In this document: one piece after another, positions 11,552-26,026 of the stretch
Layout: each line of letters begins with the position of its first letter
Position numbering within the stretch: the stretch's first letter is position 1
NCBI GenBank assembly: GCA_964020085.1
Contig: OZ026600.1
Coordinates: 32,754,820 to 32,818,819 of the forward strand
Direction of reading: 5' to 3'
Source of the DNA: Micromussa lordhowensis
Taxonomy: Eukaryota; Cnidaria; Anthozoa; Scleractinia; Lobophylliidae
Length of the DNA stretch: 64,000 nt
The notes under the pieces: model-generated
What the model was told of the DNA's origin: nothing
Databases searched by the model: none
Seen by the model: only the letters and a program-made list of their open reading frames with translations
Translations under genes and position numbers: made by a program

Positions 11552-14500
11552 TATAGCATTTATATAGCGCCATATACACTAGCTGCTCTATGGCGCTTCA
11601 CAATTCTACAATTAAAAATTTTGAAAAAAAAAATTATAAATAATATTTCTTAAAAAGAAAAGTCTTTAATTTACATTTAAAAAGAGTGATCGATCCGCTA
11701 TTTCTAATGTCAAGGGGCAAGGAATTCCAGAGCTTTGGTGCTGCAACTAAAAATGCCCTGTCCCCATAGGTCCTTTGATTGGATTATTTAAAAGCAGTTT
11801 GAAAAAAGGCTACGTTTTATCAAAGTATATAGTACAAGGTTAGTACTGTAATCAACAGATTCGCATCCTGCACAATATGTCATCACATTTCTCCACTGAA
11901 AACCACGTTTTATTGTTTCACGCGCGTATCCTGTAAATGTGTTTTACAAAGTGCCGAAGCCGTGTATTATACTACATATATCTTGCCAATGGAAACTAAA
12001 ACTAAGGAGTATCGGAGAAAGATCGCAAAAAAACATCGCATCTATGCCGATTAAGGTCAGATTTCCAAACCACTGTCCCAATGACATCAGAAAGTACTCA
12101 GTTCTTACTTGGCAGATCAGGAGACGTACTGAGAAGTATTTGAACAACACGCGCCATTAGTGTCAGCTGAAAAACACACTGATCCATTGTTACCGGAGAA
12201 TTCAGACCCACAATGCTCTTCAAGACAGGTGACGCGCCCCCGTCACCAGACTCCTGATATAACATGCTCGGTAGCGCCAGGCGGAGCTTTACCTGGAAAC
12301 AAATTAGAAATGACAAGCAATGAACTAAAACAGATCCGATATTTGACTGTGCCATTAATGTCAAGCGCTTATAAACATTTCAAAGAACAAGTGCTATAAA
12401 GCAAAATTTGGCAACCAAAGAGATGAAAATGTATAATTTTGTGGCTCGAAAAGGGTTGGGTTGAAATTTTGATTGCAAAGAAAGGTATGTGGTTAGCCAT
12501 AAAATAAAAATCAGCAGTCCTTGAACAAGTCACTATAAACAGAAGGCGAGCTTTGCAGTACACAAATTAAACACTGAAATGTTTGGACAGACTATACAAA
12601 ACACAGTACAATAGAAGTACAATGCACAGTACAATCACAGAACAAAAACTCCCCACCCTCCCCCCCCCCCCAGTTTCTTAAAGAGCACGCTACCTCTAAA
12701 TGACAGTCTATGGGTCATTTCCAGAGGGGAAGAAGAGCTTCAACAACGGCGAATGAACAATGTTCTAGTCAATAAAGAAAGTTGCTAACCATTAAACTGA
12801 ACAAATCCAACTCCAGAAGAGAGGGCCCCTCATCACCTGGAACCGCGTCAGGAGTTAGGACTGGAACCAAGAATTGAAAAGTTAGCATAATATAACATCG
12901 GGAAGACAAATACAGTCTTGAAGATTATACAGCGTTTTCATTTACGTGACCAGCACACATGCAAATTTATTGGAACAAAATAAAGTGTTTGCATAACAAA
13001 AGAGTTCAACTCCAAATGGATTGGTTTAGTAAACCAACATGTCAGCAGTTTTGTTGTTTCGGGACGCCAATATGGCTGCCGTGACGTTATGTGAAAACGT
13101 TCTATATTGAACTTTTTTCTTGTGAAAAAGGTTGACATCAACTCTTACAGTAAGTGCAGTACGTGTTATAATAATAATGTAAGAACATTTCATGTTACTG
13201 CCTATTATCTTGTCAGGTTTTCTAATCATAGCTTTCTTCAGATTTAAGGCAGACACCAGCCCGTTTATTTCACCAAGACGACTTCGTGCATTCTATCCGG
13301 GATAAAAGAATATCCACTTGAAATCTACCTGATCTTTTAAATGTGGCTTGAGCAGCTGACACGTCCCCTGTTTGGGGTTCCGGGGGCAACCTCCCCTGGA
13401 AAATTTTTAAATTTGAGGTCCTCGGAAATGGTGCATTCTGAGGTCACGTCAGGGTGTTATAACGGCTCATTTATTATACTTTAGACGCCCCCCCCCCCCC
13501 CCAGATCCACCTAGAGGCCTATTCACCGGTTATTTATTCTTGAGAGGGAGGGGTTTTTTCTTTTATTAGTTTTTTTTCTCTCAACAGCACAACGCAATGA
13601 CACTGGCTAAGGCTTGAAACCAGACCTCTCGATCCTAGGTCCAACCTGTCGCGTTAACCAGTGGTCTGGGCAAGGAAATGCACGTCGACCTTGAAGTAAG
13701 GTTACAAGCTGTGATTTGATTGGTGAACTTACCAGACAGCAATCGAAGGCAGTGGCGTTGAACGACTTTGCTGGGGAATATCCCCGACACAACTGAAGCA
13801 AGACGAGTTAAGGCCGCCATACACTGAGACTGCAAAAATAAAAAAAATAACACTGACATTTATGTCACTGCAATGGTTGGACGAAATATCTGTATTTTAG
13901 AAATGTTACCTGGCGAGTTGTGAGTCCTGAAAAAAGAGCTTGGCAATTTGTTCTTAAAGCACTCTCTGGCAACAGAAAAGGAAACAAATTAGTCCACGCC
14001 ATGTAAACACACAGGAAATGTACCACATACCAAAACCATACGTGCACAATCAGCAAATGTAGATATGTCAATAAACGCGAGAAAAACGCAGTCAGTCCAA
14101 ATGAAATGAAGATGTGAAGGTGTTTCATTTGCATGTCCGCAGTTCACATCTTTCAATCTATGCCAAAAACGAACGAATCTATGCCAGGAACGAAACTTTC
14201 TTTCTCAATATTTCTCTTTCTCAATATATGGGTCTTTGTAGCTCAGCTGGTAGAGCAATGCTGCGCTAAGGCAGAGCATATGGGTTCAAATTCCGTTGAA
14301 GCCCCAAAATTATTTTTCGGGTTTCATTGGCAATTGCTTAAATTGCGATTATAGCTGCGATGGTCACGTCTTCATTTCATTTGTATTCCAGCAGTTTTGC
14401 ATGATTCATTCTAAGCAGTCACTACTACTCTAAAACTGGTTCAGTAGGAACGCAAAACGTTTTCAGCGCGAACGCAAAACGAGTTCAATAAACGCAAAAC

Positions 14501-17500
14501 GCGTACGTACCTCCACTTTGTATAGTATAAGTACACGCTTCCAACACCAGCAAAGGAACGCGTTTGTCTTCATCATAAGGGTCAACACCCAAACCGACCT
14601 AACAGAAACATTCAGTAGGCTCAGGCCAGATACAAAGGAACAAAGTCTTTCCCTTACCCATTACGAGTGTAGTTGGTAACATGTCAAATATACTACAGGA
14701 ACTTTAGGTGTTCTTAACTGAATGCTCTTTTAGAAGTCTCTGCCGAGTACTTCTCCCACTACCTACTGAGTTTCTCCCGTGGGTACCCTCCTGAGTCGTC
14801 CCACTTGGACCTTTCCTACAGGTTTTCTACGTATCTGTCTCAGAGTTTCTACCATGCAATAAATGAATACGCCTAAAAACTTTGGAATGGAGAAAGGTAT
14901 CTTAACAAACCAATTCACTGTGTTGATGATGACAAAAGCCGTTCCAACTTGACTTCATTGCTTACATTTAGTTCTTTACCAACTGAGGGGAATGACAACC
15001 AATGTTTCTTGGCCCATATAGAAAATAACACCAAAATCATGGCCACATAAATTATCCTGAGTAATACAATTTCAGCGGGTAAAGTGTCCACTCACCGTGA
15101 AACAAGACTGCGAGAAAACCTTCATCATTTCCTTCAGATCGTCAGAAAACTTTGTTCTGGACAAAAGCAATAACAGTTGTATCTTAGCAAACAAGGGACC
15201 TATCTACAAAAGGAAGGCTATTTACGGTCACAGCTTACCCAGTTTTGAACAGATTTTGAAATACTGCTTGGAACCTTTGGGAAACTGGAGATAACACTGG
15301 AAAATAAACATAACACAATATGTTGGTTTGGTAGAAAGTCAATTGGAGCTTTGATTTGAGAAATAATACTTCCTGCACCTGGCCTTCGATATTTAGCAAG
15401 TGATATTTTTCGCTGAGATCATAGTCAATTCAATTTCAAGATCATGTACATACAAAAGGGCTTTAAAAATTAATCACTTTTCGTTTTTTCTTGTACGATA
15501 GATAATAAAGGGCAACAGAGACTTCTTTGCCATGGCTTACACGCAAAATTCCCTCCCTCTAATCCCAGCATTGTTCCTTTCTGGTTTGTTACCACCAATG
15601 TAAAAAAAAATTCCTAATTTATCCGTTATTGAGAAGCTACCTTCTCAAATCGCTTTCTTCATTTAAGCTTTTTATTAAATCCCACCTTTTCAGCATTATA
15701 TAAACTAAGTTTTTGATTTAAGTACATGTCTGATATTTTCCTAGCTTTCTAAATTTCATTATTTATTTGTTTAGATATATGTTTTTATATTTGTTCTTTT
15801 GGCTAAATAAGGTTTTGTTTACTACGACCTTAGTTTGGAAGGTCAGACATTTTGTGCACCGCAAAAAGTGACAAAAACATCTTGACAGAGGAACTATCTG
15901 GATGGTTGAAATCAAATATTTTTGTAGGTAACGGAGAAGGTTTACCTACTATAAACTTACCCTTCTTTCCTTTCTTTTTATCTTCTTCGGATAACAAACT
16001 GAGATTTGAAGACACCAAATCCTGTATACTGCTTAGAAATTCGGGAATCGTTACTTCCTCGACACTGCAGTGAAATAAAAAAATACACACTTTATGGACA
16101 AATAGAGAGCGTGACGTAACCCCGAAAAAACCTTTTTTCAGTCTATCAGTGTCGAAGAAGAAGTTCTGGCATAAAAAGGAACCCAGTCATTCTGACGCTT
16201 AGTTGTCTATCGACCATGAAAGCAAAACACAGCTGACAGTCAACCAGCGTAATTTTTTATGACGGTTCCTTATAAAACGTGTTCAAATTTTGCTGGGAAT
16301 AATCCGCTTACAAATTAGCAAGGTACACAATATTTTTTTGTGTGGTATTTGTTGGTTAAGGTGGCCCAAAAACGTTTCCAGCTGTTAGATTCTGATGGGT
16401 CATTATATAACCACTCTTTATCACTTGATGCTACAGCCCAATCATTGGCGAACATTGTCGTGACACAATAGGCTACCATAGCAACAGTATGACCTGCTAA
16501 GAACACCCTTAATTACAGATCTATGGGCCTATAATTAAAACGATTGTAGCATCAAGTGATTAAGGGTTGTTATAACGACCCATCAAAATCTGAGTGCTGG
16601 AAACTGTTTTGAGCCACCTTAAATGAGACTTTGAAGCACGTACAGTTTGCTGTAAGCTTGACTAGATACAAAATGCCACGACTGTTAATCTGTATTTCGC
16701 ACACGAGAATGATGGAAGTGTAAGAGGTACCATTCCTTCTATAGCAGACGTGAATATTCATTCCTTACCCCTCTCCCCGTCCGCTAAACAGTGAAGGTAA
16801 CACAGGCAGAACAGTATTGCTGATACACCCACACAGTGGACACAGATACTCTCGTCTTGTAACATCCACACTAAAATGCTGGCCAAGACGCAAAGCTCTT
16901 CGTTCCTTCACCACGACAGACGTGTAAAATCCCTGCCAACAGTCACTGTGCATCATGTGACCACAGCTGCTCACATGAACGCCCCAGTACTGGTCCCCTG
17001 GGGTGTACAGCGGGTCCAACTCGTCACCGTTGTCGAACATCTTCCCGCGGGATCGGGACAACACGGTCGAACGCTGGACGAAAGATGCCATAACAATGGC
17101 TCGTCCATCACTGTTGACCTACCAAAAAACTCAACTCAGCATTTGTATCACGGTAGCCTATATACATCTTTTTATGGATCGTTTTCGCTGTCGCGCAACA
17201 AAAAATAAATCGAAAAACATTCAGTGGATAAAGTCAACAAATTTTGCTGTTATAGAAGATAAATTAAGAAGGCACTTCTCCAAGTTTTAAGTCTGGGCGT
17301 TTTCCCATACTTCAGAGATTTGCACAAATTTACAAAGGCCAGTCTGGAGCCGCCATGCTGGTGTACCTCCGTGGAATACCAGTATGGCGGCCGAAAAATA
17401 GTGTAAATATCTGGAACTTACTTTGGTTATCTAGTCGACTGAACCAACAAACATTTACACAAGCACTTTTCCTACTACTTTAACTCCTAACAAGGCTAAA

Positions 17501-20500
17501 AATCACGAGATAAGTGTTTATTTTTCAACAAACGCGATTGTCGCTTTATATCACGCACCGCCATATAACTCCGAAATTCAAAATGCGCTAGTTTCCAAAG
17601 GAAGCTCGCTATTGAGCGGAAAAGATGTAAACAGATATAAATTTAGATCCCGCCGTGCCTGATGAGGATAAAAACTTTGGTGGTTCTTTAGCTTTGAATT
17701 CTGAAATTAAATGACTTCACGTGAAAACGATCCGATCTATTGGTGTTTCCAAACAATCAAGTTTTCTTTCTTGTCTCGCAAAGAATTTTCCAATTCTTGG
17801 GAACACAATTATTGCCACCGTGACAACACAGGTCTCCCAAGCTCATTGCGTGACATGTGATCGTTTAGAGAGAACGTAACGAACGTATTCAGCCACTACT
17901 TTACTACTGGCAGAAGCTGTAGGCTAAATATCACAGGGGCTCGTTTCTCCCACCTCCTGCTGTTCTTGGCACAAAATGCAAGGCTCGGTTGCATAGCGCG
18001 GAGAACGCATTTCTTTACGGCACCGCTGGACGCCAAGTACTACAGGCTCTTCTTGTGAGGTGTTTTCACTGCTCTCCGAAACAGTCGGCTCCACCGTGTT
18101 AGGGCTACAGCAAATGAGGTACATAAAGTGTAAGTATAAACATCGTCAGGGCTGATTTATGCCAAACTACGAGCGAAACGCGACAGGCTGAGTAAACAAC
18201 CCTCGAATCTCTCTTTCGTGTGGTAAGTAACAACCATTCAAAGACAGTATACAGATCTCCTTAGATCATGTCATCAGTATGAAGATTTTTCGGACGTATC
18301 TTCTCAAGCGAGGGAAAAACAGCTCTTATTGCAGTTGAGCCTACATTGTAGATTCTCTCTTTACGAAGGGGTACCAGCTGAGCGACGCCAACACATTCAG
18401 TACAATGCAACCCTTACGCCCGTTCGAGTGTCGAACCGCTGAGAACTGTAATAAACGCTATTTAGCGACTGCAGAGAGATACCCGTTGACAAACGCTAAG
18501 CTAGAAAAAGAAAAATGGCCAAATTTCCGTTTCATCTGTCCACTTGCGTGAGCCCGAGCTCTGCGTTTCTTGTGAAACGCAACGTTATTGGTAAGGCAAG
18601 GGTTTCATCAACGTTTTCAACAAGAGGGCAACTGGTTTTCACAGGTGGGCAAAACTATTAGAACTGAACTTATTTGTAAGAAAAACTTCCCGCTAGATGG
18701 TCAAACCAGCCGGGCAAAATTGTCGTCACAGCCAGTCAATTTGCACGGTGCCCGGTCCTTTATGAAACCGACTCTCAAAGAGCAGTCAGAATGGAATATA
18801 GATTCAGAATATACCCTTCAGTTTCCATTGTTGCCAGTAATTCAGCATTTTCCTTGATGAATGCTTTCTGTAAGGCAGACATCTGTGCCATGATCTTGGC
18901 TCTCCTCTCCTGAGCAAGCTTCGCCCTTCTTGCTTTCTCCTCTTCCTGTGAAGTGCTCCTCTCCAGTGGGGTTCGCTGTACAGTACCCACCCCCTGGGGC
19001 TTTTGTTCACGCGCAACGAGCTCCTCGTGGAAAGTCTAGGACAAGCGAAAAAATCATAAAAACAAGAACTACTGTACTTGCCATTTCAGATACAGTTATT
19101 ACAGACGAGAAATATTTTATCTTAAATATGAAATCCTTGACTGTTGTCGTTACTAATCTTGTCAGTAGCATCAATTTCGCCTTTTCCCCAATTAGTCATA
19201 TTATCTAAATTTTAATTACCACCATTATCGACATATCGTCATCGTTATCACCAATCATCGCCATCGTATTCGTCATCATCGTCCTCGCTTTTGTCGCCGT
19301 CGTTATCATCATCATCATCATTGCCCTCATTATCATCGATCACCATTGTCGTCATTATAAGTAATAGTAATTGAACCAATCACGATCGAGCATTTTATTA
19401 TAGATACGATTAATAATAAAATTTCAACCATTAATCTCCACATGCATGCAATTGCATACTGAAGCACAGATTTATAGCAAAGATATAGGTATGAAAGAAA
19501 ACGGAGGCAAAATTTGGAGACTATAACCAATCACTCATAAAGCCATTAAATGGCGTGATGACACAGCAACAAAGCAGTCTTGTTTTGATACTCAGTTCAA
19601 GTGAACAAGTTACCTTAACAATCCAGTCGAGCTGCGCAGAGTGTTCCTCTATCACTTCACTACTTTGAAGACTCTCCAGTGACGCTAGAAGAGACTGAGG
19701 ATGATCTACAAACACAGAACACAACAAAAACACTGTCAGGAACACGAACACAATGAACCAAACAATGAAAACTTATTTAATCGTTGGATGTTGTCCTTCA
19801 CATTTGATCGGAAAGGTAAAATAACCCTGTTAGCGGATGTGGAAAATCGTTCCAGTGTTAACCCTTCCTAGGGACAAGACCAAAACATTCAAAACCACAG
19901 CTATGTTTAGTAGGTCGACCGGCAAAAAGCTGCAGATTTAACCTAACAATCTTTGTGATTGCCAACGATCAGAAGTAAAAGGTCAGAGCTGCGCATGCGT
20001 CTTCAGGATGTTACGTTGGTGCAAAATTCGAACTATTGGGTTTGACTCTCGGAGTCGAATCCTAAATACCTTGTTTTGAAGTTGCCATGGAGATAAAGTT
20101 AAATTCATTATTCTTTTGAGCCATCCTGTGTCTTTTTTCTTCGTGAAGAGCAAGGCAAATCAAATGAAGAACCTACAGAGGAGAAACAAGGAATGGTGTG
20201 TTCACTGGGTGCTCACTTCCCTTACGTAAATCAGTCTAAAAAAATCAAATAATCTTTATTTTTACCCTGGGTCAGTGTTAAAGTCAAAGGCTACTGGGAC
20301 CGAGCAATAGGTAACATTCGTATTCTCGGTATTGGACTGGAACTAGCTTGCAATTGAGGCTAATACGGAGAGTCGTTTCAAATGCAAATGATATTTATCT
20401 TTTTTTAATGATATTTCCCCGCATGAGCCTCCATTGCAAACTAGCTCCAGTCCAATATCGATATAGGAATATGGCCTATGAAATGTCAGAAATTAAGAAT

Positions 20501-23182
20501 TCAAATCAAACGTCAGGTTAAAAACTCCAACTGGTAGGAGGCAAACCAGTTGTCTATTTACAAACTTAGTATCACCTAACTAGTGGACTAATGCAAATCC
20601 TGCATTTTAATTGGCTACGCTACTCGAGGACTATTAGCAATAGTCCTCAAACGCCATCGAGCGTGACACTTTCTTTCGTTTTAGTCCCAAATAAATATTT
20701 CTTCAACTTACATTTGCTAACATTCTTGTTGCCATTTCTGTCCGACTAGTTGGGTGATACTAAAACAATTAGACCCTTCGCCTTCAAGGGCCACGGGTCA
20801 ATAGACCCGTCTATTGACCCGAGGAATCGAACTCGGGACTACCGAGAAAAAGCAACAAATAGTGGTCGGAACGGGACTCGAACCCGCGACCTCCGGATTT
20901 CAAGGCCAGCGCCCTAACCACTCGGTCACGCTGCCGCAGTGATAAAGATTATTCATAACTAACTACTTACCTGTTGTACCAGCAGATCTGTAACAGCTCT
21001 GGGCTGTGCAGTGGTTGCCCTTCTGATCAGTGAGTTCATGAGTCCAACAAGTGTTTTACAGCACAACACATTCAACACCTTACTGAACGGTGTACAAAAC
21101 TCAGGTGGGATGGGTGGTGGATCGCCTGGAAAACATGCACAATCACAAAAAAGAGTTGAACTAATCTATAACAACGTGGTAAAGAGGCATAATTACAATA
21201 AATATACAAGACTTGCTCTACCTTTAGCTTCGTTTTCCTTCTTCACCCTTTTTCTTTGCTGTTCCTCAGCCTGGTGGAGAAAATCCGTGAGGTCTAAATT
21301 TAATACAATACAATACTTTATTAATCCTCCCCAAGGGGTTTTCCAGAATCATAGTTAATAGAGGGAATGGATGAAACCTGGCAAAGTTCTTTGTTGTATG
21401 TCTTTGCTTGTTATTTTGGGGAGTTCACCCTGCGCAAAACCTGGCAAAATACAAAACGTCGTTATGTGTGCTCATACAACTAACCAATAGAAGAAGTACG
21501 ATTATGTAATTCATGTATAGTCTATGAGAAAAAAAAACAAGATGTGCAGGGTCAAGAATCTTCCAACATAAATCTTAGCCTGTTTGTTTGCTTACAAAAA
21601 TCATTCCATTACTATGAACAATCAGCTCAAGATTTCTTTAAAATAACTGGAACCATTTACAACCATTTGCAGTCACAGATGGAAAGATGAATGTACCTTA
21701 GACTGTTCAATACGTGTGTAATGATAGAAGAATGGATTGTAGTGTTTGAGATATTCTTCTTTCAGTTCATACAATCCTCGCCCTGTAACTCCAGGTTTCC
21801 TGCAATAAAATAACATAACAACAATCAAATAACAGCGACAATCAAAACTGACCATTACATTCTTTTTAGTGCCCTCTGACTGGCTTCTTCAACTCTGTGT
21901 AATCCTTGTCAGCAGAAATCTTTTTTATCCTGGTTACTGAATGGTTTGGTAATAAACAAAGCTCTTATTGTCCTGGAATAGCTACGATTACACTTCAGTG
22001 AAAATATGTAATATTCAACCAAGCGTCTACAAGCAATAGCCGCTCAGCTGTGTTCTACTTGACAACCACGAATCTGATTGTTTCTCTCAATCGGATTCAT
22101 AGACTGATTGTAGTAGAACCAGATGAGTGAACTATTTCCCAAACTGTGATTAAATGGACGATACCATTGAGACCTTGTGCTACTGTATTTCTTTTTATTC
22201 CAAGCTTTCCCCGATCAAAGGTATCGCCAGGGAATGAAAAGGAAATATTTCCCCTGTGCGTGATGTAAAAAGAAATACTGTAGCACAAGACCTCAATCGA
22301 ATCTTCCATTTAATCACCCAACATCCTACTGAAGGTCAACTTCAAATATTCTCAAACTTTTTCTTAATCATTTCATGCTAGGAAAAATCGTTGCAAACAT
22401 TAACATGAAGATTATACAAGATGTGGTGCCTTACTTGAAGATTGACACAGATTCAATGATTCCATCGACGCCTTCCTCGTCCTCTAACTCATTGTCAAGC
22501 AGTGGAAGAGCCTTGATAAGCTCGCTGTGGGTCATGGGACGGAGGCACAACCTGTGGATAATCTCACGTCTCATGAAGTCATCCGCTGACACACGGCCAA
22601 CGCCAGGCATGTACCGCTCACCTGTTGACAAAAGGAAAGTATTTGGGGCTTTCTTTGATATACGTCGTGAAGCGCAAGATAAGGGAAATAACTCACGGCA
22701 CTAGTGCATTCACAGATGCTGATAGCGCCATGTAAAGCCTTGTTCACACTAGCGACATAAGACATCAGAAGGATGTTATGTTTCCAGTGTGAACATCCTC
22801 ACGTAAGGACATAATACCAACATAACAGCATGAACGATATTTTCGTTGTCTTTTTGTCGATGTTCGCATTACTGACATAAGCGACTATGTCATTATGTCG
22901 TTATGTCCCGAGTGTGAACTAGGCGTAACTGCTACGATAGACACGTTGTTCATATAGGACTTGACAACCTCGATCTGTTGCCTTGACAATCGTCAATGCT
23001 TTTACAGACCTACACGTGTTATAAACGTGAATTGATGTACCTGAAGCAGTCACGAGTCGTGCTTACCTACAATGGCTATAAGCAAGGAAAAGAACGATTC
23101 TGCAATCGTCAACCTTTGGTTAAGTCTCTCCTAAAACAAAACCAGACAAACAAACATCATTAACCCTTTCACTGCCAAGACC

Positions 23183-23230
<48 letters not shown>

Positions 23231-23296
23231 AGGGAGACCCCTCGGTAGTGAAGGGGTTAAAAAACTATCTCCTTTAACCCTTTCACTGCCAAGACC

Positions 23297-23344
<48 letters not shown>

Positions 23345-24317
23345 AGGCCCCCCCTTGGTAGTGAAGGGGTTAAACGCCAGGTAACCAGTTAAATGAAAAG
23401 ATATTTTACATGTTTAGGCCAGAGACACAACAAACAAACATAAACACACAAAAAATATAGAAGTAAGCAAAGTTAAACTAGTAGACTAAGTTCTTACATT
23501 GTTAAACAGTATTTTTATACAGGAAGAGCGATGTACAGCTATCTAAAAATCTTTAATATAGTTGCAGAGGCGGATCCAGGGGAGGGGTTGAGGGGGTTGC
23601 AACCCCCCCTTTGAGAATTTTTTTCTTTGTTATTTTGCCTGATTCTTCGCAAAATAATAATAGAATAAAATTGTTTTTGTGAAGTTATTTCACTTTCACC
23701 ATTCGACTGTTTGTCAAGTTATGAAAAGATAATGTACATTTCGCAAAGGTCGTATCAGGTTCAGGTATAACAAGCGACATGAACAGGTGACATTCATTGA
23801 TAGTGTACAACCCCCCCTTTCCGAAATTCCTGGATCCGCCCCTGAGTTGTGTTTCATTTTCTTTTTAAACAAAGACAATGAAGCGTCACCAGTTACCATC
23901 TCTCTCGGACAAATAAATATAGTTCACTGTCAATATCGTCATCAACAACTTGTGACAATGATCAGATTTCTAAAGCAGCTTTCCATTCGAGCAAAAAAAA
24001 ACCGGAATTTTGGGAACGGGAACAAATGGTTGGACATTTTGGGGGATTTCTTTGAGCAAACCATTCAACCGAGAATTCTGAAAATTCAGGGAGCAAAATC
24101 AATGCAACAATAACAACACGTGAAGACATGATTGATCATCGCAGATATATACACAACGGGATTCGAACCCATGACCTCTGTAATACCGGTGCAGTGCTCT
24201 ACCAACTGAGCTATCAAGCCAGCTGGGAGCTGATCATGTTGTGAGTTCGTAATATGCCCGTAGAAGGTGAAGAATACATATATCCTATTGGACGTTTTGG
24301 TGTGTAGTATCGCTGTA

Positions 24318-24352
<35 letters not shown>

Positions 24353-24397
24353 GTAGGGCGAGTCAAAATACAAACAACACACCAAAACGCCTAATAC

Positions 24398-24429
<32 letters not shown>

Positions 24430-25993
24430 GATTTCTTTTCCCAAAATTCTGACTTGCCAAGATTTTGAACTTCACGCGGCCGGGAGGAATGAGGCGAGTA
24501 CAAATATCTTTTATTTGTACTCGTTTCGCGCGTTATTTGTACTCCAAGAAGCAGAGTTGGATAATATGAAATGAATATATGAAACATCATTCCCCGCAGT
24601 TCAATATATTTTTTGGAAACAATTTACAGTCTAGTACACTGAACGGGAAATGATGTTCAAACTGGGATGTTTAGTCGAATGAAAAGCACAAAGCAGTCAG
24701 GTGGAAGGAAATATTTCACATCAAATTACCTGCTCATATTTTGTATCATCAAAATCATGTCTGCGTACAAATAATGAAAGGAAATGTTAACAAATTTAGA
24801 CAAGAATGATGAAAGCATTATTAGACTGTTTAATGGACAAAAGACTTCAATCGAAGCAGACCACAGATGTGGCTCCTTCAAGCAAATCAGTGTTTGCTTA
24901 AAAAACGTGTAATAATAATAATAATAATAACAATCTTTATACAGGGAGCTCACTTCACAAAGAGTGATATTCAGTGAGGCCCTGTAAAACAATAGAAAAA
25001 CAATAGAAAAAATAAAAGATCTTAAATAAATGAACGCGTGATAGCAATAAAAATACAATAAGGTTAAAAATGTCAAAATGTAAGATAGATTAATCAAATA
25101 GTGTCAATTAATCAAATAGTATCTTCCTAACACACAGCAAAATAAAGGTGACAGAAATCTCGGGGGACACTAAATTGTTACAAATTAGATATTTGCGACT
25201 TTAGTTTCGGATTGAGAAGATAACACATCAAAACTCTCAAGACAGTGTTTTCTTCACATTTCTAACACCGCAAAGTTCGTCAAAGATACGCCGCTGCGCG
25301 TCGTATTTTCAACTATCTTACTCTTTTTGGAACTGTTATGAAACACTATCTCTCGCCTTTCATGTATGATACGAAGGGAAGTAAGAATTAAATACTTCCT
25401 TATGCGGCATCATTTTAAAGAGATTAGCGCTATCCTGTATAAATAGGACCGCGCTTCTACGACACGTACAGTAATTCACGAATTTCCGTCGCAAATTGAA
25501 TTTCTTTTCTGGTCTGTTTTCTTGATGATAAAAAGATTGTAAGAACAACAACTAGACATACCTGGACCAATCCACAAGATCAAACTTGTCCAGCATGGCT
25601 AGCATGAAGTAATCACTCTCCAAAAAGGACGCCACAACCTTCGGTGGAAATAAGACAACAACCATCAGACGAGTCACTCCAAAACCTGAGGCTTGACAAG
25701 TCAACTTTCCAAGCTCGCCGCTACAGTTAATCTGCAGCTAAACTGTATCAACTTCAAGACAATAATTTCGTAACCGGTTCTCCAACAATTTCAAGTAACT
25801 AAAAACAGTATTGCACTTATGTTTGGATTTATCAGCGAAAACTGTGTCAATGGAATTTCACCTTGGTGTTACCGATTTTTTTTTTCTCGCCAGAGAAATC
25901 AGGCCCCAGTTGTTCGAAGGCTGGATACCGCTATCCACCGGATAAATCTCTATCCAGTGAATAAGTGTTCATAAAACAAACTACTCTATCCAC

Positions 25994-26026
<33 letters not shown>

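Noticed and set aside
20850..20940. Ser/Leu-type tRNA gene on the minus strand
   Set aside because: The head lacks a long variable arm and is part of a repeated SINE; related copies occur at 29370-29450 and 34783-34860.
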